Shown here in pieces: positions 45,059-56,385 of a DNA stretch of 64,000 nucleotides (the stretch's first letter is position 1; each line of letters starts with the position of its first letter). Location of the stretch: contig NC_044984.1 of the NCBI RefSeq assembly GCF_008728515.1, positions 90,195,181-90,259,180 on the forward strand, given 5' to 3'. Source of the stretch: Papio anubis (lineage: Eukaryota; Chordata; Mammalia; Primates; Cercopithecidae). The position numbers and the translations under genes are program-made. The notes under the pieces were generated by a model, which saw nothing but the letters and a program-made list of their open reading frames with translations, did not search any database and had not been told where the DNA came from.

Positions 45059-45540
45059 TTTTTGTCAGTTACAAAGAAGGGTTAGCACTCAGGCTCTTTA
45101 CCTTAAGGAAACAACTCTGAATGTAAAGCTCTTTATGACTCTGATAAAGGGTGTTTTTCTGCATCTCCTAGAAAGAGGTGTGGAAGTTTTTCGTGGTTGG
45201 TTGAAGAATTAGAATCCAAGTTAGATTCTGTTCTCTTAAAGCAGGATCCATTTTCTGCATGTAATTTCACAATGGGTGCTATGACCAGCTAAGCCTATAA
45301 ATGATCACTGCACCAAATCAGGACTCTGATATACTACTGCTTTACTTTATCATGGTCTAGTACATATAGCAAAGTTGCATAATAGGAGAAAAACAAACTC
45401 TGGTTTTACCATTCTCATGGCATTAACATAATCTCCAGTGAGTAAAATGATACTTCTTAAAAATTGGCCCAATTTATCTACTGTAAATATAGCCTATAAC
45501 ATACTTTCAGTAACAGGGTGATCATGATAAAGAAGAATGC
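45059..45540. other. Intergenic DNA, nothing recognised
   Basis: No supported feature. Confidence 0.4.
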
Positions 45541-46136
45541 TGGCCAGGTGTGGTGGCTCACACCTGTAATCCCAACACTTTGGGGGACTGAGGCAGGAGG
45601 ATGGCTTAAACCCAGGAGTTTGAGAACAGCCTTGGCAACATAGCAAGACACCATCAATACAAAAAATTTCAAAAATTAGTTGAGCGGCTGGGCGTGGTGG
45701 CTCACGCCTGTAATCCCAGCACTTTTGGAGGCCAAGGCAGGCAGATCACCTGAGGTCAGGAGTTCGAGACCAGCCTGGCCAACATGGTGAAACCCTGTCT
45801 CTACTAAAAATACAAAAATTAGCTGGGTGTGGTGGCAGCATCTGTAGTCCCAGCTATTCGGGAGGCTGAGGCAGGAGAATTGCTTGAACCCGGGAGGCGG
45901 AAGTTGCAGTGAGCCAAGATCATGCCACTGTACACCAGCTTGGGCAACAGAGTGAGACTCTGTCTGAAAAAGAAAGAAAAAAATAGCTGAGCATGGTGAC
46001 GCATTCCTATAGTCCTTCCTACTTCAGGGCCTGAAGTAAGAGGATCGCTGAGCCCAGGAGGTCAAGGTTGCAGTAGCCATGATCACACCACTACCCTCTA
46101 TAATGAAATGGAGTTTCATTAAAAAAAAAAAAAAAG
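45541..46136 (+). mobile_element. Old Alu (J-like) split by a younger Alu
   Basis: Left arm 45541-45685 and right arm about 45986-46136 (A-tail, then GAA units to 46155). The interruption is at the middle A-rich linker. Confidence 0.9.
45686..45978 (+). mobile_element. Alu nested in Alu
   Basis: Sense AluS-like copy from 'ggctgggcgtggtggctc' to its A-rich tail. Flanks 'aaaaattagttgagc' and 'aaaaaatagctgagc' are the duplicated linker of the host Alu, with two changes. Confidence 0.93.
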
Positions 46137-46253
46137 AGAAGAAGAAGAAGAAGAACCCTCTTTGTCATTGAACACCTGTTTTTGAAATCTTGATATGTGG
46201 TTAACAGACCTGAGTGTCCCTGGAAAGAGAGGGGTCCCTGGAAAGAGGTCTCT

Positions 46254-46544
46254 TTTTTCTTTTGAGACAGTCTGACTCTGTTGCCCAGGTTGGAGTGCAG
46301 TGGTGCAATCATGGCTCACTGCAGCCTCAACCTCCCAGGCTCAAGCAATCCTCCCACTTCAGCCTCCCAAGTAGCTGGGACCATAGGCAGTGCCACCATG
46401 CCTGGCTAATTTTCTAAAACGTTTTTGTAGAGGCAGGGTCTCACTATGTTGCACAGGCTGGTCTCAAACTCCTGGGCTCAACAGATCCTCCTGCCTTGGC
46501 CTCCCAAAGTGCTGGGATTACAGGTGTGAGCCATTGTGCCCAGC
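46254..46544 (-). mobile_element. Alu
   Basis: Antisense Alu, 'ttttgagacagtctgactctg' to 'gagccattgtgcccagcc'. Confidence 0.93.
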
Positions 46545-47261
46545 CTAAGAAGTCTTTTTAATAAGGAAAGACTCTGGAACAAAGAAGATAAAGGAGTTTC
46601 AAGCTTATTTGATTTAGAGTATCTTTACACAACGTAGTGAAATTTCATTAGTTTGTATTCATACAATGAACTAATTTCACCTAGTTTGGGCTATTCTGTA
46701 ATATTTATGATGCAAGAAAATCAGTAACAAAATTATAAACTAGTTCTTTCCGGTTAGAAGGTGTAAAATGAAAACAGTTGAACAATCATTCAGGCACTAG
46801 AAAATATATTATGTGGAGCAACTCCTAGGATTTGGTTTGCTCCCCAAGGAAAACCAAAGCTTCCAAATAAATATTTTAGCAAACAAATCTATTACTTTTT
46901 TTTTCTTAATTATTCTTAGAAAAAAATGTATATAAAAACACTTTGATTGTTATCCATAAGTCAAATATTTCCAAAGTAGACATTGCCCACGTTTGGTTAA
47001 TTACCTGAATTTACAGGGTTAGTTTCCATTCCATTCATTTGTATGGTCACGTCGTTTAGTTCACGTGATATGTGCCAGCCTCAGCTGAAATTCTGGTTAT
47101 TGGCAGAGTTTAAGAAAGCTTGGGAAAGGCACTTGGGCAAGTGCTTTTATCCATTCTGGTCAAGGGGTCCTGACCTGGAGTTCATGCATGAGCTTTTAGG
47201 AGGTCTGCAAATCTGCAAAAATTGCATGTAACAATTTTATATGTTTTTATATGTTTAACAA
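46545..47261. other. Intergenic DNA with a palindromic patch
   Basis: 46637-46680 is an imperfect hairpin (gtgaaatttcattag... paired with ...ctaatttcac). Otherwise nothing recognised. Confidence 0.45.
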
Positions 47262-47560
47262 AAATATTTTTTTTGAGACAGGGTCTCACTCTGTCACCGA
47301 GGCTGGGGTACAAGTGGTGTGATCTCGGCTCACTGCAACCTCCGCCTCCCAGGTTCAAGCAATTCTCCTGCCTCAGCCTCCTGAGTAGATGGGATTACAA
47401 GCACGTGCCACCAAGCCCAGCTAATTTTTGTATTGTTTTGGTAACAACAAGGTTTCACTGTGTTGGCCTGTCTGGTCTCAAACTCCTGTCCTCAAGTGAT
47501 CCACCAACCGTGGCCCCCAAAGGGCTGGGATTACAGGTGTGAGCCACTGCGCCTGGCTGA
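47262..47560 (-). mobile_element. Alu
   Basis: Antisense Alu with a short T-run at 47268. Partly overlapping flanks 'tttttatatgttta' at 47235-47250 and 47562-47575 look like the target duplication. Confidence 0.93.
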
Positions 47561-48349
47561 TTTTTATATGTTTAGATGAAAATTTCCAGAGAGTTCATAA
47601 TTTTCATGATTATCAAAGGTGCCTTTCCTTCTAAAAAGTTTCAATTATTGATTTAAGGAGTTCTTATTTGTCAGTCCTTATTGGAGAGGCAATGCTCCAA
47701 TGAACTGAGATACAACTTTGGGTTGGAAGATCTGAAATGGTGTCTTCTCTCCACTGACCACAAGCTGGGCTTTGAAATTAGAGTCATAAGCTTTCCCTTG
47801 CAAATCCCTGTGAGGTCTGCTTTCAACCGCTCGCTGCCGTTCGAAGGAAAAATTGTTCCAAATGTAATTATATACATGTTGGGGATAGTAAACATTTCTT
47901 CTGTGAAAGTCTCTTGTATCCTTTGTCTATTTGGTTAACAATACTTTTGCAACCCTGTTATATGCAGTAGGTGCCAAGGATAAAAGGATAAACCCAAATA
48001 CACATGTCCTTTGTCTTCCTTCTCTGGATATATAGCAGAGAACATTTTCATTTTTCCTAATTCTCTGTATCTACTGGAGAAAGAAAATGATAAAACATAC
48101 CCAAGTTTACTTAATTTCAACCAGAAACTCTCAAATTAAATGCATGAAGTAAAGTGACATCTAGTGTTGGTTAAGTGGCAGTGAAATATGTGTCAGGACA
48201 AGGTATACTTTAACTTTCTTTGAACAGACTGTTAAACTTGGCTTTGTTAAGTTGCCAACTCCTGAAAGCATAGTTTTGCTTTTAAAAATATTTTAGAGTA
48301 GTTCTGAAATAATCTGAATTTAAATGTCAATAACATTGTTTTCATTTTG
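47561..48349. other. Intergenic DNA, nothing recognised
   Basis: The 85-residue frame at 47681-47938 has no recognisable domain. Confidence 0.4.
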
Positions 48350-49625
48350 TCAAAATAAAATACTTAACGCATACAGAAAAGTCTAGAGAATGAAATAAGT
48401 TATGTATCTACCACTCAACTCTGTCAAATCTTAACGTTTTGCTTTACTTACATCAGATATTTTAAACATAAAACGTAGTAGACACATTTGATGCCTTATT
48501 AACTATTTCTGATTTCATGTCCATCTTTTTCTCTTTAGAAGTAGTCAATATTTGGTTTATTATCTCTGTGACTGTTTTTGTATTTTTATTACATATTGTG
48601 TACACATAAAATGTATAATATTGTACATATTTTACAGCTGACATAAGGGATACCATATGGTATAAATATTTCTGCAACTTACTTTTTCTTGAGATTTTGT
48701 GATATTGGTCATCTAGTCATTTACTGTAACTGCTGTATGTTAGCATTCCATTGAATGAATTATACAACAATTTATTTAATTTACAGCTGATGGCCGGGCG
48801 CGGTGGCTCAAGCCTGTAATCCCAGCACTTTGGGAGGCCGAGATGGGCGGATCACGAGGTCAGGAGATCGAGACCATCCTGGCGAACACAGTGAAACCCC
48901 GTCTCTACTAAGAAATACAAAAAATAGCCGGGCGAGATGGCGGGCGCCTGTAGTCCCAGCTACTCGGGAGGCTGAGGCCGGAGAATGGCGTGAACCCGGG
49001 AGGCGGAGCTTGCAGTGAGCTGAGATCCGGCCACTGCACTCCAGCCTGGGCTACAGAGCGAGACTCCGTCTCAAAAAAAAAAAAAATTTACAGCTGATGG
49101 ACATTCAGAGTGTTTTCAGTCTTTTGCTCTTATAAACCATGCTACAGTGAACACTCTTATACCTGACCCATTGTGCACACATTTGCGAGTTTCTCCAGCC
49201 TGCACGAGGAGGTATTGCACAAGTGTATACTTTCAAAACATCTATAGCTATTGAGCATTTGCTCTCCAAGATGGTTGTATTTTACACCCTCAGTACAAGT
49301 GTAAGAAAATTTCTGTGGCTTCACATTCTCGCCAGTGCTTGGTATTGGCAGGCTTTTTAATTTCTGACAATCTGCTTGATATAAAATGTTATCTCATTGT
49401 GGTTTCAATTTGCATTTCTCTGACAAGTGGTAAAACTGAGCTTTTTTAAAAAATATGTTTTTACTACTGAAGTTTCTTCTATGAATTGCCTATTCCTATC
49501 CTATGCCTACTGGATTGCTGGCATTTTCCTTAAAGTACTTGCTTTATGGGCTTGATATATTGCAAATATTGTTTCTCAGTTTATGGCTTGGCCGTTCCCT
49601 GTGTTCATGGAATCTTTTCATTTTA
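48350..49625 (-). mobile_element. Old L1/HAL1-type fragment, split by an Alu
   Basis: Antisense: 'gcatacagaaaagtctagag', 'gcattccattgaatgaat', then after the Alu 'ggacattcagagtgttttcagtc', 'tttgctctccaagatggttg', 'tctcattgtggtttcaatttgc'. Degraded ORF2 end. Confidence 0.65.
48792..49084 (+). mobile_element. Young Alu of Old World monkey (AluYR-like) type
   Basis: Near-intact sense Alu with CAAGCC near the 5' end and GATCCGGCCACTGCACTCC in the right arm. Perfect 14-bp target repeat aatttacagctgat at 48778-48791 and 49085-49098. Confidence 0.95.
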
Positions 49626-49639
49626 AAGCAATGGACTTT

Positions 49640-49935
49640 GGCCGGGTGCGGTGGCTCGTGCCTGTAATCCCAGCAATTTGGAAAGCCAAGGCGGGTGGAT
49701 CACCTGAGGTCAGAAGTTTGAGACCAGACTGGCCAAAGTGGTGAAACCCCGTCTCTACTAAAAATACAAAAATTAGCTGGGTGTAGTGGTGTGTGCCTGT
49801 AATCCCAGCTACCCAGGAGGCTGAGGCAGGAGGATTGCTGGAACCCAAGAGGCAGAGGCTGCAGTGAGCCAAGATTGTGCCACTGCACTCTAGCCTGGGC
49901 GACACAGCAAGACTTTGTCTCAAAAAAAATAAAAA
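49640..49935 (+). mobile_element. Alu
   Basis: Sense Alu 'ggccgggtgcggtggctcg' to 'gactttgtctcaaaa' with an (AAATA)n tail to about 49955. Confidence 0.94.
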
Positions 49936-49999
49936 TAAAAATAAATAATAAATAATCAACTTTATGAATCTTTCCATTTTTATTGCTTGTTTTAAAATC

Positions 50000-50312
50000 T
50001 TTTTTTTTTTTTTTTTTTTTTTTTTGAGACAGAGTCTCATTCACTCTGTCACCCAGCCTGGAGTGCAGTGGTACAATCTTGGCTCACTGCAACCTCTGCC
50101 TCCAGGGTTCAAGCGATTCTCCTACCTCAGCCTCCTGAGTAGCTGGGATTACAGGCATCTATCAAGACGCCCAGCTCATTTTTGTATTTTTAGTAGATAT
50201 GGTGTTTCACAATGTTGGCCAGGTTGGTCTCGAACGCCTGACCTCAAGTGATCTGCCTGTGTAGGCCTCCCAAAGTGCTGGGATTACAGGCGTGAGATAC
50301 TGCAGCTAACCT
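50000..50312 (-). mobile_element. Alu
   Basis: Antisense Alu with a T-run of about 25 at 50001-50025. It faces the preceding sense Alu tail to tail. Confidence 0.94.
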
Positions 50313-50543
50313 TGAAATCTTTATTAAGCTTTTCTCCTTTATTTTCTCTTAAAATGTTTAAAGTTTTTTTCCCCCTTATTTAGGTTTCTAAATTATAAAC
50401 TTTTCTGTATTGTGTGAGGTAGAAAATTCGATTCCTTTTGAATAGTGGATAATTATTGTCCTAGCGTTATTTATTGAAGAAACCATCCTTTCCTAATTGT
50501 TCATTTTAGCTCATCACCAAAGTCACTTACAAAATTAATTTTG
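50313..50543. other. Short intergenic stretch
   Basis: 'tccttttgaatagtggataattattgtcc...tttattgaaga' resembles an old L1 ORF2 scrap; weak. Confidence 0.35.
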
Positions 50544-50827
50544 GGCCAGGCACAGTGGCTCACACCTGTAATTCCAATACTTTTCGAGGCTGAGGAGGAG
50601 GATTGCTTGAGGCCAGGAGTTTGAGACTAGCCTTGAAAACAAAGTGAGACTCCATCTCTACAAAAAAAATTTCTAAAATTAGCCCAGCACAGTGGTGTGT
50701 CTGCCATTCAGTTATTTGGGAGGCTGGGGCAGAAGGATCGCTTGAGCCCAGGAGTTTTAGGCCACAGTGAGCTTTGATGGCACCCTGCACTCAAGCCTGA
50801 GTGACAGATCTTTAAAAAAGAAAAAAA
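50544..50827 (+). mobile_element. Alu (old)
   Basis: Sense, diverged: 'gggccaggcacagtggctcac' to 'gagtgacagatctttaaaaaag'. Confidence 0.9.
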
Positions 50828-51289
50828 TAATAATTTTGTAAAATTTGTCTTGCATAGCACTACCTGGCTCCTGAGGTTCCCTCAGTTAAGTCAGGTGTGT
50901 ATAGTGACTTCCACCTATGGGTTTATTCCTACTCACACGCTGAGCCTGTTTTGCTATCTGGTGCCTGAGAAATATTGGTCAACATCAGGACCATTTTTCC
51001 TAGTGTTTCCAGACTCCATTCCTGCTTTCTGGCCATTTGTTTTTTCTTGGGGTCCAATCCTTGTTTGCGCTCCTATTCTAGGTTCTGAGCTAGGATGGCC
51101 AACCATTCTGGTTTTCCCAGAACCGAACTACCTGGTTTCCCCAAATGCAAGACTTTATGTGCTAAAACTGTGACTGTCCCTGGCAAACTTGGCCTGGATG
51201 GTTGGTCACTTTAGATGTATCCCGCGGTTTTCACTTCCTCCCGTGTTGACCTCTTGTGCTATCTCTGTGCTCACAAATTGTATTTACCT
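50828..51289. other. Intergenic DNA, nothing recognised
   Basis: A 107-residue frame (50850-51173) has no domain. Confidence 0.4.
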
Positions 51290-51455
51290 TGAACTTGTAT
51301 TCATTGAGTGCCTATGATGTCAGAGGCTGTATGAAGCATTTTCATGTCATATCTCATTCAACAGTTAGACAGCTCTGCATGATTTCCTTTTACAGATGAG
51401 GAGGTTTTCATGTAGTTGGCCAGGATCACAAAATTAGTGACACAAAAGAATGAAA
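51290..51455 (-). repeat. MIR SINE
   Basis: 'tattcattgagtgcctatgatg', 'ttttacagatgaggagg', 'ggccaggatcacaaaatta': antisense MIR. Confidence 0.75.
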
Positions 51456-51458
51456 CGC

Positions 51459-51758
51459 GGCCGGGCACAGTGGCTCATGCCTATAATCCCAGCACTTTGG
51501 GAGGCCGAGGTGGGTGGATCACGAGGTCAGGAGATCCAAACCATCCTGGCTAACACGGTGAAACCCCGTCTCTACTAAAAATACAAAAAATTAGCTGGGC
51601 ATGGTGGCGGGCACCTGTATTCCCAGCTACTCGGGAGGCTGAGGCAGGAGAATAGCGTGAACCCGAGAGGCGGAGCTTGCAGTGAGCCAAGATCGCGCCA
51701 CTGCACTCTAGCCTGGGTGACAGAGCAAGACGCAGTCTCAAAAGAAAAAAAAAAAAAG
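51459..51758 (+). mobile_element. AluY-like
   Basis: Sense Alu; 'aaagaatgaaac' before (51444) and after (51755) is the target duplication. Confidence 0.95.
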
Positions 51759-51916
51759 AATGAAACCCAAGCCTCCTGACTACACATTTTTTTATTTCCA
51801 CCAAACTTGTCATCTTCCTGGCCCGAGTTGCATACTTGGAGCCTCCACTCTGTACTAACTGAATTTCTGGGTGAACTCCATTATGCCTTGCCTAACCTCT
51901 TGCTGTCCTTTATATA

Positions 51917-51918
<2 letters not shown>

Positions 51919-51951
<33 letters not shown>

Positions 51952-52244
51952 AGACAAGGTCTGGTTCTATCTATCGCCCAGGCTGGAGTGCAATGGCACA
52001 ATCTCAGCTCACTGCAACCTCTGTACCCCTCTATCTACAAGGCTCAAGCTATCCTCCTGCCTCAACCTCCCAAGTTACTGGAACTATAGGCATAAGCCAC
52101 AATGTCCAGCTAATTTTTGTATTTTTTGTAGAGATGGTGTTTTACCATATTGCCCAGGCTGGTCTCAAACTCCTAGGCTCAAGTGATCCACCCCTCAGCC
52201 TCCCAAAGTGCTGAGATTATAGGCGTGAGCCACCACACCCAGCC
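51919..52244 (-). mobile_element. Alu
   Basis: Antisense Alu with a T-run of about 31 (51920-51950); flanks 'tcctttatatatc' / 'tatccttcacacatc' are similar. Confidence 0.93.
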
Positions 52245-52532
52245 TATCCTTCACACATCTTTAACCTAATACGATAGTACTTGAAGTCAACATCTTCTAT
52301 TATAAAGCATAAATGACAAGTCATTTGTTATGCAATGGTATAAATATCTCCAATGTTTCATTAGGATAAGCACTAAGAAGAAAGATAAGCATGGATATAG
52401 TAGCACGGCACATCACACTGCCACATCAGATTGCATCCCTCCAGTTAACATGTCATGGCATGCAATGTGGAATCTTTGCATTTTAATGTATTCATTTCAT
52501 CAATATTTCCTTTTTGGTAGTTTAAGAAATCC
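52245..52532. other. Short intergenic stretch
   Basis: Nothing recognised. Confidence 0.4.
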
Positions 52533-52533
52533 G

Positions 52534-52824
52534 GGCCGGGCGCGGTGGCTCAAGCCTGTAATCCCAGCACTTTGGGAGGCCGAGGCGGGTGGATCACGAG
52601 GTCAGGAGATCGAGACTATCCTGGCTAACATGGTGAAACCCCGTCTCTACTAAAAATACAAAAAACTAGCCGGGCGTGGTGGCGGGCGCCTGTAGTCTCA
52701 GCTACTTGGGAGGCTGAGGCGGGAGAATGGCGTGAACCCGGGAGGCGGAGCTTGCAGTGAGCCAAGATCACGCCACTGCACTCCAGCCTGGGAGCACAGC
52801 GAGACTCCGTCTCAAAAAAAAAAA
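52534..52824 (+). mobile_element. Young AluY-type (CAAGCC form)
   Basis: Sense, near-intact, GGCCGGGCGCGGTGGCTCAAG start, A-tail to 52834. Target repeat aagaaatcc at 52524-52532 and about 52833-52841. Confidence 0.96.
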
Positions 52825-52925
52825 AAAAAAAAAAGAAATCCTTCATTACGTTATTCTCCTTCAATTTCTCCAAATACCTAATTTAATTAATTTGTAGATT
52901 ATGAATATAAAATATTATTTGTGGA

Positions 52926-53006
52926 ATATTAGTTTCCCAAATATTAACAGAAATTAGGTGTGTATGTGGGATGGGAGGTGGGCCAATTAGTTTGGGAAAC
53001 TAATAT
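52926..53006. repeat. Inverted repeat with perfect 16-bp arms
   Basis: atattagtttcccaaa at 52926-52941 is exactly inverted at 52991-53006, with 49 bp between. Confidence 0.9.
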
Positions 53007-53639
53007 CTTTATTATAGAACTTCTCAGTCTCTATTTTGCTAATTTGCAGTGTGACTCTCCTACAGAGAGATACAGTGTGTAGCATTTTTCAAATGCTATG
53101 AATTTTTCAAATGACCATGACACCTTTTTCTTTTGTTGCATTGGTTTTGTTTCATAATTTCCCATGTGCCTTGGAACATCCCCTGGGAAATGGTGTTTTC
53201 ATCTGTAACAGCACAATACCCTCCAGAGGGCAGCAGATTCCCTTGGCATATGGCCAATCATCTATTCATTGAACAGATTGATGAGGGACCTGGAGCATGT
53301 TATATTATTATTCCAGTCAGGGATATAAAATTTCTAGTTTCTGTAACAGAGATAGGCATTAAAATTTAGCTCAAGGCTGATAATAAAATAAATTATTGGC
53401 ACTGAGATATAATACAAAAAAAAAATCCAATCATGTCTCTGATGGATTGCAATGGTATACATTGTACTGTAAAGTCTAGATCATGTCTTCTATTTTTCCT
53501 CTTAGCCTCAATCAAACAACAAATATTAGCTGAGTGCTCCATAAGGAATAAGATGAACTATTACCATTAGTTCATTTCTCAAGGAACCTACTAAGAGATC
53601 AGAGAGATAATTAGATAAGGCAACACATTAGTTCATTGG
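53007..53639. other. Intergenic DNA, nothing recognised
   Basis: The 78-residue frame at 53133-53369 has no domain. Confidence 0.4.
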
Positions 53640-54625
53640 ATTTCATTGGCTGCAAATCAGAATCATTGGGGGGCACTTTTAAATAATAATAATGCTCAAA
53701 ACTCACCCAAGAACGTTAAATTTGAATCTTTGTGTTTGGTTCCAGGCATGAGACTTTTTTTTTTTAAATTATACTTTAAGTTCTAGGGTACGTGTATACA
53801 TGTGCCATGTTGGTTTGTTGCACCCATTAACTCATCATTTACATTAGGTATTTCTCCTAATGCTATCCCTCTCCCAACCCCCACCTCCCGACAGACACCG
53901 GTGTGTGATGTTCCCCTTCCTGTCTCCAAGTGATCTCATTGTTCAATTCCCACCTATGAGTGAGAACATACGGTGTTTGGTTTTCTGCCCTTGTGACAGT
54001 TTGCTCAGAATGGTGGTTTCCAGCTTCATCCATGTCCCTACAAAGGACATGAACTCATCCTTTTTCATGGCTGCATAGTTTTCCATGGTGTATATGTGCC
54101 ACATTTTCTTAATCCAGTCTGTCATTGATGGACATTTGGGTTGGTTCCAAGTCTTTGACATTGTGAATAGTGCTGCAATGAACATACGTGTGCATGTGTC
54201 TTTATAGTAGCATGATTTATAATCCTTTGGATATATACCCAATAATGGGATCGCTGGGTCAAATGGTATTTCTAGTTCTATATCCTTGAGGAATCGCCAC
54301 ACTGTCTTCCACAATGGTTGAACTAGTTTACACTCCCACCAACAGTGTAAAAGTGTTCCTATTTCTCCATATCCTCTCCCGCACCTGTTGTTTCCTGACT
54401 TTTTAATGATCGCCATTTTGACTGGTGTGAGATGGTATCTCATTGTGGTTTTGATTTGCATTTCTCTGGTGGCCAGTGATGATGAGCATTTTTTCATGTG
54501 TCTGTTGGCTGCATAAATGTCTTCTTTTGAGAAGTGTCTTTTCCATATCCTTCCAGGCATGAGAGTTTAAAAACATGTTTTCAGGTGATTCTAATGAGTG
54601 GCCAGAGTTGAGACTATTGCATTAA
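53640..54625 (+). mobile_element. MER20-type hAT element split by an L1
   Basis: 53640-53753 ('ggctgcaaatcagaatcattgg') and 54565-54625 ('ttcaggtgattctaatgag', 'ccagagttgaga') are the two halves of a MER20-like DNA element, with the L1 between them. Confidence 0.75.
53754..54550 (-). mobile_element. L1, 5'-truncated primate copy
   Basis: About 800 bp: T-run at 53755-53765, 3'UTR, then the C-terminal end of ORF2 read on the minus strand. A 205-residue open frame (54560-53943) still spans the ORF2 C-terminus, including the Cys-rich stretch, but lacks the endonuclease and reverse transcriptase, so it cannot move. Perfect 14-bp target repeat ttccaggcatgaga at 53740-53753 and 54551-54564. Confidence 0.95.
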
Positions 54626-55544
54626 GAGGATAAAAAAGTATTTTTGGAAAGAGGTTTCTGACCTTTTCAAGCAGGTGGAGGAATTTAGAATTCTTTTCCG
54701 GGGGAGAATGTTTCAAATGTAGAAGAGCACAAAAAAGACAATAGTCATTCTTACATCCTCTGTCCAAAGTTAAATTTTGTTAACATCTTTATTCTTTCTT
54801 AGCCATCAGAATTGCAAACAACAAAATCATACAAAATCCACACCTTATAGTTCCTAAACTTAACTTTAGAAAACATTTCCTAGGAGAGCAAAAGACATCA
54901 TTTTTTTAATCTCCAAAAATGCTTTATAGCTCACCCTAGTTAACAAATAGTCTGGCATATTCCAAATAGATCCACTGGGCCATGGACCTCATCTAACAAA
55001 GATGAATTCTGTTCATTTGCTCTGTGAATAGAGCTAAGGGGCTTATTTGTGCAAAGACTGACTGATGAGATGGAAGAAGAGAGAGCAAGACAGCAAGAAA
55101 ATATTAGTGAATATATATCTTCCAATTGCAAAGAGATATGGAGCAAGCACCTGCCTAGATGGAAGGAATGAGAACTGTAGGCTATAGTTATGGATGGGAG
55201 GTTTTCTTTATGCAAAATTAACTAGCTTATAGTGGGAAGTGAGTGGATGGAAACGTGTCTCATTAACATCATGTTTGAACTTACCATAAGCTCAGTGAGA
55301 GTCAATAACCTGACAGGATGGCTGTTTTTAGGGCATCATAGGACTGAAGATGACTTCCTGACAACAGTTAAAAATCTTTGAACCAGAAGACAATTTTGAA
55401 AACAAAATACAAGCAGAAATATGTCCTCTGACAGCAGATAGGTATTTTAAGCAATGGATCTGATCTGTATTTTGCAAAAGGCTCTAGAAATTAAACCAAA
55501 AACGCTTCACTAGGTCTAATGAAGTATAGCTTGAATGATCCAGA
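54626..55544. other. Intergenic DNA, nothing recognised
   Basis: No supported feature; a 91-residue minus frame (54940-55215) has no domain. Confidence 0.4.
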
Positions 55545-55715
55545 GGAAGATATTATTGTCATCCCTATTTAACAGATGAAGTATCTAAAATCAGAGAAAC
55601 TGACTGATTTTCCCTAGACTACAAGCTAATAAGTAGCCAACTGGGATTTGAAAACAGACACACTGATTGGGTCCATAGTCTGTGTGCTTAACCACTGCAT
55701 GGTACTGCCTCATAA
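55545..55715 (-). repeat. MIR SINE
   Basis: Antisense: 'catccctatttaacagatgaag', 'ctaataagtagccaactggg', 'gcttaaccactgcatggtac'. Confidence 0.8.
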
Positions 55716-56097
55716 CTTACAGAAAAATAATTCACATTGCAATACAGAAAACCTATATATTTACACATTACATTTATTACCCATTCTAAAAATTTGGGAT
55801 ATTACTAGTAATCAATGATGTCTATAATTTTAGTTGATACATATGCTTATACAGACATGATATCAATTATTATAATCAACACACAATTGGTATATAAAAC
55901 AATGGTGCATCTTTGAAACAGTAAAATAAATCTCATAGGCACTTGCACTTGTTCTTTCTCTTAGGGAAATGTTTGTGAACTCAGAAACCCTTTTCTTTTC
56001 TAGGAAAAGTGATGAATTAATTACAAATTTCTGCAAATGGAAGTTCACTCATTTATTTGGCCACCAAATATTTTTTGAGTTTGGAGATCAAAGTAGT
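55716..56097. other. Intergenic DNA, nothing recognised
   Basis: No supported feature. Confidence 0.4.
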
Positions 56098-56300
56098 AGA
56101 GTCTCAACTCTGAAGAGTCAGACAGACCTGGGTGGAATCCTGGCCACACCATTTTCAAGCTATGTAACCTTGAAGAAATTCTGTAATCTCTCTAAACCTC
56201 AACAAAATGAAAGTGCTCACTGTCTTATATAGGTTTATTGTGACGATTTAATGCAATACTTCATTTAAGGGATAATACGTGTTTGGTATATTAAAAATGC
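56098..56300 (+). repeat. MIR SINE
   Basis: 'gagtcagacagacctgggtgg', 'gctatgtaaccttgaagaaatt', 'ggtttattgtgacgatttaatg'. Confidence 0.8.
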
Positions 56301-56354
56301 CATCTATTAGTATCGTTATTTAAAAACTTGTTAAATATCCCCATTTTGTTACAG

Positions 56355-56385
56355 TGTTCTAAGGTTTGTTAACAACCTTAGAACA
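56355..56385. repeat. Perfect hairpin, 12-bp arms
   Basis: tgttctaaggtt and its exact inverse aaccttagaaca, 7-nt loop (tgttaac). Confidence 0.9.

Noticed and set aside
53943..54560. 205-residue open frame as a host gene
   Set aside because: It is the C-terminal part of L1 ORF2 in a truncated, immobile copy with clear target duplications.
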